Assembly: GCA_021787505.1 (NCBI GenBank)
Contig: JAJYLU010000152.1
Location: 1-5,695 of the forward strand
DNA length: 5,695 bases
Direction of reading: 5' to 3'
Origin: Nitrospirota bacterium
Lineage (GTDB): Bacteria > Nitrospirota > Thermodesulfovibrionia > Thermodesulfovibrionales > UBA6898
In this document: piece by piece, positions 1 through 5,198 of the stretch
Layout of the letters: each line of letters opens with the position of its first letter
How positions within the stretch are numbered: the first letter of the stretch is position 1
Program-made: the position numbers and the translations under genes
Notes under the pieces: generated by a model
What the model was told of the DNA's origin: nothing
The model's input: the letters and a program-made list of their open reading frames with translations, nothing else
Databases searched by the model: none

Positions 1-279
1 CATAGACTTTTCGATGTACATCTGTTTGCCGTCGGCGGAGCATATTCCCGCGCTCTCCTGCCCCCTGTGCTGGAGCGCGTAGAGACCGAGATACGCGAGG
101 TTTGCGGCCTCGGGATGGCCGAAGACACCGAACACCCCGCATTCTTCGTGGAGCTTGTCCGCAAAAATGCAGTCATGTTCTTCGTCGGGAGGACGGCAGG
201 AAGATCTTTCTTCTGAAAGCCGCTGCGGGTCGGCCCTTCGGGCTTTGCCGCGCGGCCTGTTATGTATCTCTTTGTCCAA
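1..279 (-). CDS. purF: Amidophosphoribosyltransferase (PurF), N-terminal part, runs off the left edge
   Basis: PurF makes 5-phosphoribosylamine from PRPP and glutamine, the first committed step of de novo purine synthesis, in the cytoplasm. The minus-strand translation contains the diagnostic class II glutamine amidotransferase start: an [14 protein letters not shown] block whose Cys (codon at 139-141) is the expected catalytic nucleophile, then [17 protein letters not shown]. Only the beginning of the glutaminase domain is present. The only usual start codon in this frame after the upstream stop is TTG at 277-279. It gives a 46-residue stretch before the Cys that looks unlike protein (Arg/Pro/Glu-rich) and is much longer than the roughly 10-residue propeptides known for some PurFs. 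The ATG at 174-176 is in another frame. One extra A in the A5 run at 163-167 would join it to the gene as [13 protein letters not shown]. The family call is secure; the start is not. Confidence 0.93.
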   Translation of the reverse strand, partial: MDKEIHNRPRGKARRADPQRLSEERSSCRPPDEEHDCIFADKLHEECGVFGVFGHPEAANLAYLGLYALQHRGQESAGICSADGKQMYIEKSM

Positions 280-312
280 TCGAGTAATTTCTCTCTTGAG
301 AGGTTACACGGT

Positions 313-321
313 ATTTTAACA
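313..321 (-). promoter_or_regulatory. Candidate extended -10 promoter for purF
   Basis: On the minus strand this reads TG-T-TAAAAT: an extended -10 with five of six bases matching TATAAT. No good -35 lies 16-18 bp upstream. Transcription would start near 306, about 27 nt before the TTG codon at 279, or about 130 nt before the out-of-frame ATG at 176. Modest support only. Confidence 0.35.
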
Positions 322-373
322 TAAAACTTTTCCTGAATTGGCCGAAAATACCCTGACCACCCTGTCAAAAGAT

Positions 374-403
374 TTGCAATACATTATTTCTTTGTGCTAT
401 TCT
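374..403 (+). promoter_or_regulatory. Candidate promoter for the cobalt/nickel transporter operon
   Basis: TTGCAA (374-379) is followed after an 18-bp spacer by TATTCT (398-403), which has an extended TG motif at 395-396. Each hexamer matches sigma70 consensus at four of six positions. Transcription would start near 410, just before the long stem-loop at 418-471, giving a leader of about 130 nt ahead of cbiM. Placement between divergent genes supports the call, but the match is only moderate. Confidence 0.42.
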
Positions 404-417
404 TGACTTAAGAATAG

Positions 418-478
418 AGCCACGAAGGCTTATACGCAGGCGGTAGCCCTGCGAGAAAAGCCTTGGTGGCTTTTTTAT
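418..478 (+). terminator. Leader stem-loop with U-tract: candidate transcription attenuator upstream of cbiM
   Basis: The arms AGCCACGAAGGCTT (418-431) and AAGCCTTGGTGGCT (458-471) pair at 13 of 14 positions, with one G-G mismatch (424/465). They enclose a second hairpin, CGCAGG/CCTGCG (435-440/448-453). A run of six T (471-476) follows, so this can act as an intrinsic terminator for plus-strand transcription. A shorter hairpin, AAAAGCC-TTGGT-GGCTTTT (456-474), can form instead from the 3' arm alone and uses the same U-tract. No plus-strand gene lies upstream in this window for it to terminate. It sits between a candidate promoter and cbiM, so premature termination that controls the transporter is the likely role. 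I could not match it to cobalamin, NiCo, fluoride or other riboswitch cores I know. Confidence 0.7.
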
Positions 479-540
479 TTCCTGAAAAAGGATCGTAAGC
501 GGGATATCCGATCTCGCGATCGAGACAAAGGGGGATAGCC

Positions 541-1578
541 ATGCATATGGCTGACGCGTTACTTTCTCCGGCAGTAGGCGCGACGTTCTGGGCGGGGACA
601 CTGGGCACTATCGGCTACTGCGCAAGAAAACTGAAAGAGAACATGGACGAAAAGATGGTCCCCCTCATGGGCGTGCTCGGCGCCTTTATATTCGCAGCAC
701 AGATGATCAACTTCACAATTCCGGGCACCGGGTCGAGCGGGCACCTCGGGGGAGGGATGATACTTGCCGTTATTTTGGGGCCTTATGCCGGCTTTATCGT
801 CATGGCATCGGTCCTGACTATACAGGCCTTCTTTTTTGCGGACGGCGGTCTCCTCGCACTCGGCTGCAATATCTGGAACCTCGGCATATACCCCTGTTTT
901 ATCGCCTATCCTCTGATATTCAAGCCGCTGGCAGGGTCCGGCGCCAGTCCCAAAAGGATCACTATCGCATCTTTGATAAGCGGCGTGGTCGCGCTCCAGT
1001 TGGGGGCTTTCTCGGTAGTTATCGAGACGCTGCTGTCAGGACGGAGCGAGCTCCCCTTCGGCACGTTCGTTCTCATGATGCAGCCGGTCCATCTAGGCAT
1101 CGGGATAGTCGAGGGATTCGTAACGGCAGGAGTGATCAATTTCGTCAGGGCTTCACGACCGGAGATACTCGAAAGCGCATCATCGGCCCGGCCGCTGTCC
1201 GGCGGCATCTCGACCGGAAGGGTCTTTGTCGGTCTGCTGATTGCGGCCGTGCTCACCGGCGGGGCGCTGTCGTGGTTTGCATCTTCTAACCCGGACGGCC
1301 TCGAATGGTCGATAGCAAAAGTCTTCGGAAAACCGGAGCTTCCTGAAAAAGAGACCGGCATCGCAACGGCCCTGAAGTCGGTGCAGAAGAGGACCGCCTT
1401 CCTGCCGGACTACGATTTCAAAAAGCACGAAGGGGCTGGAGAAGGGAATAGGGGCACCTCCTGGCCGGCGGTACAGCCCGGCACATCGGTGTCCGGCATT
1501 GTCGGCTCCGCCCTGGTATTGGCTGCGGTGCTCCTCATAGGACTGATCATCAGGGCTCTGCGCAGGAAATCGGTATGA
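541..1578 (+). CDS. cbiM: CbiM-type cobalt/nickel ECF transporter substrate-binding membrane protein with fused PDGLE (NikN/CbiN-like) domain
   Basis: This is the metal-recognising S component of an ECF importer for Co2+ or Ni2+ in the inner membrane, 345 aa. The N-terminus MHMADALLSP is the family hallmark. In the solved NikM structure the terminal amino group and His2 bind the metal, so ATG 541 rather than ATG 547 must be the start; AAGGGGGA (528-535) is a good ribosome site five bases before it. Further motifs are GSSGHLGGG (His68, the expected third ligand side chain), GCNIWNLGIYP (108-118) and QPVHLGIGIVEG (181-192). Multiple hydrophobic helices cover residues 1-205. After residue 225 comes a helix, then PDGLEWS (251-257), LPDYDF (288-293) and a final membrane helix (about 317-338). 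These are the features of the small NikN/CbiN subunit, here fused to CbiM, which explains the absence of a separate cbiN. Nickel versus cobalt cannot be decided from sequence; nikMN is the alternative name. Confidence 0.95.
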   Translation: MHMADALLSPAVGATFWAGTLGTIGYCARKLKENMDEKMVPLMGVLGAFIFAAQMINFTIPGTGSSGHLGGGMILAVILGPYAGFIVMASVLTIQAFFFADGGLLALGCNIWNLGIYPCFIAYPLIFKPLAGSGASPKRITIASLISGVVALQLGAFSVVIETLLSGRSELPFGTFVLMMQPVHLGIGIVEGFVTAGVINFVRASRPEILESASSARPLSGGISTGRVFVGLLIAAVLTGGALSWFASSNPDGLEWSIAKVFGKPELPEKETGIATALKSVQKRTAFLPDYDFKKHEGAGEGNRGTSWPAVQPGTSVSGIVGSALVLAAVLLIGLIIRALRRKSV

Positions 1579-1871
1579 CACTGCAAAAGACTTAATGTTC
1601 TATGCGAAAGGCATGTGATTGTATAAAATGCAACTTCCTTCCGGAGCAATAATTATTGCAAAAACTGAGTCGGGCGTGATGGAAGACGTCCATAGTCGAG
1701 GCACCGAAAAGAACCTGAAAGCTTGCGACAAACCTCTGCAGGAATACAAAAAAGGTCGTGTCTGCGTTCACGTGAATCGGGATAACAATCTGCCGATTCT
1801 ATGGCGTTTTTCGGCACGTTCGACTCCATCTTTTTTTGCAACAAAAGGAAATATAACGCTAAGATATTCTC
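1579..1871. other. Intergenic gap between cbiM and cbiQ, AT-rich, no convincing gene
   Basis: This 293-bp spacer is unusually long for a cbiM-cbiQ junction and has about 43% GC by hand count, lower than the flanking genes. It holds a perfect 10-bp palindrome, TTCACGTGAA (1767-1776), and a stem TGCCGA/TCGGCA (1791-1796/1811-1816) that is not directly followed by a T-run. There is also a TATAAA (1622-1627) and a TATAAC (1852-1857) without proper -35 partners. One open frame (TTG 1619 to stop 1882) has no recognisable content and no good ribosome site, so I do not call it. A lost gene or a secondary promoter for cbiQO are both possible. Confidence 0.5.
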
Positions 1872-2675
1872 ATGTTCGATAGCGAATATTTCAACCTCGG
1901 ATATCTCGACACCCTCTCTTACAGGGATACTGTGATCCACAGGCTCGACCCTCGGGCAAAGCTGATCGCAACGGTCTTATTCATTGTCACAGTCGTTTCT
2001 TTTCCGAAGTACGAAATCGCGGGACTGCTGCCCTTCTTTCTTTTCCCCGTGCTGCTCTTTTCGCTCGCCGACGTCCCTGTGAAGTTCATCCTGAAAAAGG
2101 TCCTTCTCGTGTCGTCCTTTGCCGTCTTCATCGGCATCTTCAACCCTGTGATCGACAGGCGGATCGTTTACTCTCTTCTGGGGGTCCCCGTGTCGGGGGG
2201 ATGGATATCGTTTCTTTCGATCATGCTGAAATTTTTTCTCACGATCACCTCTGCCCTGCTGCTTATCGCAACGACCTCGTTCCCCGGCATATGCCATGCC
2301 CTCCAGAAACTCGGCATGCCCGAAATATTCGTCTCCCAACTCCTCTTCCTCTATCGATATCTTTTTGTATTGACGGAAGAGACGATGCGCATTGTGCGCG
2401 CAAGGGACATGCGCTCGTTCGGGAACAAGGGCAAGGGGATTAAGGCGTTCGTCCACCTCGCCGGGACGCTTTTTCTGAGGACTGTCGAGCGGGCGGAACG
2501 GATCTATCAGGCGATGCTTTCCCGCGGATTCGCCGGCAGGCTGCATTCCGTAAGGTCTTACCGCTTCTCCGGGGCCGACGGGGTGTTTGTCGGCGCGACG
2601 ATCGCTGCTCTTTACCTTTTCAGGGCGCATGATATCGTCGGCGCCATCGGAAGATTTTCGATGAGGGTATTCTGA
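1872..2675 (+). CDS. cbiQ: CbiQ, transmembrane coupling (T) component of the cobalt/nickel ECF transporter
   Basis: CbiQ, 267 aa, links the ATPases to CbiM in the inner membrane. The N-terminal stretch with YLDTLSYRDT and IHRLDPRAKL (22-31) is typical of CbiQ. Hydrophobic helices follow at about 30-48, 50-66, 78-95 and 112-135. The long cytoplasmic coupling-helix region holds the two arginine motifs that T components use to contact the ATPases: RARDMRSFG (176-184) and AMLSRGF (214-220). A last hydrophobic helix lies near 236-250. Length matches the family. The ATG at 1872 is preferred because it preserves the conserved N-terminus, although its ribosome site is poor: the nearest AGGA-like stretch is about 20 bases away. 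A GTG at 1932 has a better one (AGGG, 1922-1925) but would remove conserved residues. The gene is 7 bp from cbiO. Confidence 0.93.
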   Translation: MFDSEYFNLGYLDTLSYRDTVIHRLDPRAKLIATVLFIVTVVSFPKYEIAGLLPFFLFPVLLFSLADVPVKFILKKVLLVSSFAVFIGIFNPVIDRRIVYSLLGVPVSGGWISFLSIMLKFFLTITSALLLIATTSFPGICHALQKLGMPEIFVSQLLFLYRYLFVLTEETMRIVRARDMRSFGNKGKGIKAFVHLAGTLFLRTVERAERIYQAMLSRGFAGRLHSVRSYRFSGADGVFVGATIAALYLFRAHDIVGAIGRFSMRVF

Positions 2676-2682
2676 GAAATTC

Positions 2683-3636
2683 ATGAGCCACCATATCGTC
2701 GAATTTCAGGATGTCCATTTCCATTACCCCGACGGGACTGCGGCGCTGAACGGCCTGTCCCTGCGAATTACCCACGGCGAGTCGGTCGGTATTGTGGGCG
2801 CAAACGGCTCGGGCAAATCGACCTTACTGATGCATACAAACGGCTTCCTGCTGCCTCAGTCCGGCAGCATCACGATCGGAGACCAGAAGCTCGATAAAAA
2901 GACGAGGCAGGAGGTCAGGAAGAAAGTGGGCCTTATCTTCCAGAACCCCGACGACCAGCTTTTCATGCCCACGGTCTTCGACGACGTCGCCTTCGGCCCG
3001 CTCAATCTCGGGCTGAGTCCCGATCGTGTCCGGGAGTGTGTCCACGAAGCGCTGGAGACCGTCGGCTGTCTGGGTCTCAGCGAAAAGCCCCCTCATCACC
3101 TTTCAGGAGGACAGAAGAGCGCAGTCGCCATTGCCTCGGTCATCGCCATGCAGCCCGACATACTGGTCATGGACGAGCCTGCCTCTCACCTCGACCCGAA
3201 GTCGAGAAGGGCGCTGATTAATCTGCTGATGCACTTCCACCACACGAAGATCATCGCTTCGCACGACCTCGACCTCATTCTGGATGTCTGCAAACGATGC
3301 GTCATCATAAAGGAAGGACGGGTCATCGCCGATGGACCCTCCGAAGAGATGCTGTCGAACAGGCGGCTGCTTGAGGAAAACAATCTTGAGTTGCCGTTAT
3401 CACTTCAAAAAAGAGACTTTTCCCCTGGAGGAGATATGGACGAAATAACAAAACTGCACCATCTGCTCGGACACTGGGCAGAGCACAACTCGGAACACGC
3501 AAAGACATACCGTGACTGGGCGAAAAAAGCGGAATCACTCGGCAGAAAGGATCTCGCCGAACTCCTGCTGAGGATCGCCGAGGAGACCGTGGCCATGGAC
3601 AGGCTTTTTCAGGATGCCATGGGACTCTGCAGATAG
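2683..3636 (+). CDS. cbiO: CbiO, ATP-binding subunit of the cobalt/nickel ECF transporter, with His-rich C-terminal extension
   Basis: CbiO is the ATPase that powers metal import, on the cytoplasmic face with CbiQ; 317 aa. Visible motifs: Walker [10 protein letters not shown] (39-47), Q-loop FQNPDDQLF (86-94), ABC signature LSGGQ (140-144), Walker B ILVMDEP (160-166, catalytic Glu165), D-loop SHLD and switch His194 in ASHDLDL. The FQNPDDQLF form is characteristic of ECF ATPases. The signature continues KSAVAIA, where relatives usually carry basic residues (KRRVAIA). A CbiO normally ends near residue 250-275. Here a helical domain covers 252-317, with His260, His264, His268 and His272 spaced four apart on one helix face, continuing to Tyr276. 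The first part of the extension coincides with an internal start (ATG 3436). Only one ATPase gene is present, so a homodimer is expected, as for CbiO. No good ribosome site precedes ATG 2683; translation is probably coupled to cbiQ, whose stop is 7 bp upstream. Confidence 0.94.
   Translation: MSHHIVEFQDVHFHYPDGTAALNGLSLRITHGESVGIVGANGSGKSTLLMHTNGFLLPQSGSITIGDQKLDKKTRQEVRKKVGLIFQNPDDQLFMPTVFDDVAFGPLNLGLSPDRVRECVHEALETVGCLGLSEKPPHHLSGGQKSAVAIASVIAMQPDILVMDEPASHLDPKSRRALINLLMHFHHTKIIASHDLDLILDVCKRCVIIKEGRVIADGPSEEMLSNRRLLEENNLELPLSLQKRDFSPGGDMDEITKLHHLLGHWAEHNSEHAKTYRDWAKKAESLGRKDLAELLLRIAEETVAMDRLFQDAMGLCR
3427..3433 (+). promoter_or_regulatory. Internal Shine-Dalgarno sequence within cbiO
   Basis: GGAGGAG, a near-perfect anti-16S complement, lies two bases before an in-frame ATG (3436-3438), so the core GGAGG is four bases from the start. 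It is stronger than the sites of cbiM, cbiQ or cbiO. Its position exactly at the junction between the ATPase and the His-rich extension suggests that it is used. Confidence 0.5.
3436..3636 (+). CDS. Possible internally initiated small His-rich protein (C-terminal domain of CbiO)
   Basis: This in-frame internal start would give a 66-residue, mostly helical, soluble protein identical to CbiO residues 252-317. Its first helix has the pattern [19 protein letters not shown], with histidines every four residues. The second half ([20 protein letters not shown]) is an amphipathic helix. A metal-binding or metal-delivery role beside a Co/Ni importer is inferred, not shown by homology. My recollection is that similar short proteins occur as separate genes next to such transporters, but I cannot verify this here. 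Alternatively the ATG and GGAGGAG are relics of a gene fusion, and only full-length CbiO is made. Confidence 0.4.
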   Translation: MDEITKLHHLLGHWAEHNSEHAKTYRDWAKKAESLGRKDLAELLLRIAEETVAMDRLFQDAMGLCR

Positions 3637-3645
3637 GAAGAAACC

Positions 3646-4197
3646 GTGACGGTCCTGGACAAGAAAACTCTATGGGAAGGAAAGTTCCTCAGAGCCGTGC
3701 TGGTAAGGTACATAGACGGATCCGGAGTGACAGAGAGGGACTGGGAGTCGATCGAGAGGGTCGGATGTGACGGCATCGTCGGGATCGTGCCTTTTACGGA
3801 TGAAGGCGAAGTCGTGATGATTCGTCAGTTCCGGCCGCCGATAAACAGACACGTTGTCGAGCTGCCAGCCGGGCTCCGCGACCCCGGGGAAAAACCGGAA
3901 GACGCGGCCCGCAGGGAACTCATAGAAGAGACCGGCTATTCAGCGGGCGAGTTGAGATTCCTGACCGAAGGGCCGCTTTCTTCAGGCCTGTCATCCGAAT
4001 TGCTTACGGTCTATACGGCAACAGGGCTCACGTTCGTAGGAGTTGGCGGGAGAGACGAGACCGAGCATATCGAGGTATTAAAGGTCCCGGTCAAAAGGGT
4101 CGCATCGGAGATGGAATCGATGCGTAAGGCCGGCGATTACATAGATCTCAAGGTATACGGCCTCGTCGAGTTCGCCCGGCGTTCGCTCGGGAAGTAA
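3646..4197 (+). CDS. Nudix hydrolase, ADP-ribose pyrophosphatase-like
   Basis: This 183-aa cytoplasmic enzyme probably hydrolyses a nucleoside diphosphate sugar such as ADP-ribose to a nucleoside monophosphate and a sugar phosphate. The full Nudix box G-x5-E-x7-RELIEETGY is at 76-98, preceded by IRQFRPPINRHVVELPAG, the layout of the ADP-ribose pyrophosphatase branch. The proline that usually follows the box in an SPG motif in ADP-ribose hydrolases is replaced: the sequence there is SSGLSSE (112-118). The exact substrate is therefore uncertain. The GTG start at 3646 is chosen because AGGAAG (3635-3640) lies five bases upstream and overlaps the cbiO stop codon. With only 9 bp between them, the gene is almost certainly co-transcribed with cbiO. 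No functional link to metal uptake is evident beyond the divalent-metal need of Nudix enzymes. Confidence 0.9.
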   Translation: MTVLDKKTLWEGKFLRAVLVRYIDGSGVTERDWESIERVGCDGIVGIVPFTDEGEVVMIRQFRPPINRHVVELPAGLRDPGEKPEDAARRELIEETGYSAGELRFLTEGPLSSGLSSELLTVYTATGLTFVGVGGRDETEHIEVLKVPVKRVASEMESMRKAGDYIDLKVYGLVEFARRSLGK

Positions 4198-4216
4198 CGA
4201 CCGAATTGACGGCGGG

Positions 4217-4888
4217 TCAGCTTTTAACCTCTATCTTCTTTACCGCGCTAAGGCCGGCGACTTCGTCGATCACTCCGCCGATGGAAACGTCGTTCTTTGT
4301 CGTCACCGTAAAGATAAATGTCTTCTCCTTTTCCCGCGTCGCCACCCCGTAGTCCATTCTGACAATCTGAAACCCCTTCTTTTCAAAAGGCCGGGTCACC
4401 ATTTTTTCTTCTCCCGTCTCGTCGGTGACCATGGTGACATACCGGTACGTCAGTCGCGGCATCCTGACCTCGAGTACGCGGAGGCCCCAGAGCGAGAAGA
4501 AGGTGATCACAAAACCCGAGATGGCGGCAAAATATTGCCCGGCCCCAACCGCAATCCCGATAGCCGAGACTATCCAGATACATGCTGCGGTGGTGAGCCC
4601 CTGTATCGAAAGCCCTGTCTTGAGGATGACTCCAGCGCCAAGGAATCCGACGCCTGTCATCGCCCCTGCTGCAATCCTCGTGGGGTCGATCCTCATGAAC
4701 TCAGGGTTAACGGCGCTCTTCGCATAATAGCTTTCAGAAACGATCATGATCAATACGCAGGCGACGCAGACGAGGAGTTGCGTCCTGAAGCCGGCGGCGC
4801 GTCCGTGGGTCTGGCGCTCAAAGCCTATGGTACCCCCGAGGAGCGTGCCCAGCAGCAGTTTAAAAATGATCTCGTAAGGCCCGGCCAT
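4217..4888 (-). CDS. MgtC/SapB-family inner membrane protein
   Basis: This 223-aa protein belongs to the MgtC family, linked in some bacteria to growth at low magnesium and to intracellular survival by control of ATP synthase or transporters; outside pathogens its role is unclear. Diagnostic blocks are GGTIGFERQTHGRAAGFRT (18-36), RIDPTRIAAGAMTGVGFLGAG (66-86) and GLTTAACIWIVSAIGIAVGAG (97-117), containing four or five membrane helices up to about residue 138. The soluble tail 145-223 matches in size the ACT-like regulatory domain found in longer MgtC proteins. The start is ATG 4886-4888: it gives the usual short N-terminus before the first helix. No ribosome site precedes it, but an extended -10 does. 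The gene converges on the Nudix gene, with 19 bp between the stop codons. I avoid the symbol mgtC because many paralogues share these motifs. Confidence 0.9.
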   Translation of the reverse strand: MAGPYEIIFKLLLGTLLGGTIGFERQTHGRAAGFRTQLLVCVACVLIMIVSESYYAKSAVNPEFMRIDPTRIAAGAMTGVGFLGAGVILKTGLSIQGLTTAACIWIVSAIGIAVGAGQYFAAISGFVITFFSLWGLRVLEVRMPRLTYRYVTMVTDETGEEKMVTRPFEKKGFQIVRMDYGVATREKEKTFIFTVTTKNDVSIGGVIDEVAGLSAVKKIEVKS

Positions 4889-4893
4889 ACTGA

Positions 4894-4902
4894 ATTATAT
4901 CA
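4894..4902 (-). promoter_or_regulatory. Extended -10 promoter placing transcription start at the mgtC-like ATG
   Basis: On the minus strand the sequence is TG-A-TATAAT, a perfect extended -10. The last T is six bases before the A of the ATG (4888), so RNA synthesis should begin at or within a base of the start codon. No -35 match is needed for an extended -10 and none is evident. No Shine-Dalgarno sequence exists between this and the gene, which fits a leaderless mRNA. Confidence 0.6.
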
Positions 4903-5020
4903 GAGAGTGGAGTGGTGAGGCTATCGGAAGTGAAGTGATACGGGAATAACGTTGCCGGCCGTCGTTCGATCCTTCTTTGCCCGTATTTGACAGCTGTATA
5001 TTTTTGTCGCTGATCCCAGA

Positions 5021-5032
5021 TATTGATCAATA
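5021..5032. repeat. Perfect 12-bp palindrome, candidate operator
   Basis: TATTGATCAATA is fully self-complementary and lies in the divergent intergenic region, 26 bp upstream of the -35 of the flavoprotein promoter, a position typical of an activator or repressor dimer site. It resembles but does not match the FNR site, which has four bases between TTGAT and ATCAA. Confidence 0.35.
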
Positions 5033-5058
5033 GAAAAATGCGTTCGTTATCGGCATTC

Positions 5059-5087
5059 TTGACACCGAAAGCAGGACTCGGTAGAAT
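5059..5087 (+). promoter_or_regulatory. Sigma70-type promoter for the flavoprotein gene
   Basis: TTGACA (5059-5064, perfect -35) is followed after exactly 17 bp by TAGAAT (5082-5087, five of six). It is the best promoter in the window. Transcription should start near 5094, giving a leader of about 105 nt that contains the 17-codon mini-ORF at 5126-5179. Confidence 0.7.
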
Positions 5088-5125
5088 TCGAACATCCCTG
5101 GGAGTGAAGGAATATTGGAGCCGGA

Positions 5126-5179
5126 ATGCCAATGATTTCCGCAAAGCAAATCAAATGCGGGTGCGCCGGAGGTGGCTGA
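5126..5179 (+). CDS. Possible 17-residue leader peptide with Cys-Gly-Cys end
   Basis: ATG 5126 is five bases after GGAG (5117-5120) and opens a 17-codon frame, MPMISAKQIKCGCAGGG, ending in TGA (5177-5179). The stop overlaps another ATG (5179), which has its own GGAGGT (5168-5173) and opens a 7-codon frame. That frame ends in a TGA overlapping ATG 5199 of the flavoprotein. The chain suggests translational coupling. A leader that senses Cys-tRNA or a small peptide substrate are both conceivable. However, the closing Gly-Gly is encoded by the GGAGGT itself, and such short frames arise readily by chance. Confidence 0.3.
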   Translation: MPMISAKQIKCGCAGGG

Positions 5180-5198
5180 TGAGAAAAGGAAGTAATAT

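Noticed and set aside
216..256. GC-rich hairpins (GCCC-TTC-GGGC and the palindrome GCCGCGCGGC) as a purine-type riboswitch in the purF leader
   Set aside because: I cannot match a purine, ZTP or PRPP riboswitch core, and there is no U-tract on the minus strand; may simply be GC-rich leader or coding sequence.
363..368. Perfect TTGACA on the minus strand upstream of purF
   Set aside because: The only TATTTT-like -10 lies 12 bp away (345-350), too close for sigma70; the extended -10 at 313-321 fits better.
405..540. Cobalamin or NiCo riboswitch ahead of cbiM
   Set aside because: A cobalamin riboswitch needs more length and a GCCACTG-type B12 box; the NiCo conserved G-rich junctions are also absent.
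1791..1816. TGCCGA/TCGGCA stem in the gap as a terminator of cbiM
   Set aside because: Fourteen-base loop and the T-run begins about 14 bases after the stem, so it is not a canonical terminator.
1619..1882. 87-codon open frame (TTG start) in the cbiM-cbiQ gap, overlapping the cbiQ start
   Set aside because: No ribosome site at the TTG or at the ATG 1628, no recognisable motif, and low GC unlike the genes; kept only as part of the gap description.
1653..1940. 95-codon minus-strand frame across the same gap
   Set aside because: No recognisable content and it runs into the well-supported cbiQ coding region on the opposite strand.
4207..4219. Hairpin TGAC-GGCGG-GTCA between the convergent Nudix and mgtC-like genes as terminator
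   Set aside because: Only four base pairs and a short interrupted T-run (CTTTTAA); no clear intrinsic terminator exists in this 19-bp gap.
4987..4992. TTGACA on the plus strand in the divergent region
   Set aside because: No acceptable -10 at 16-18 bp (CTGATC/TGATCC); the promoter at 5059-5087 is far better.
4860..5144. 94-codon minus-strand frame upstream of and overlapping the mgtC-like gene
   Set aside because: It overlaps the mgtC-like N-terminus in another frame and covers both promoters and the mini-ORF; no motif or ribosome site supports it.
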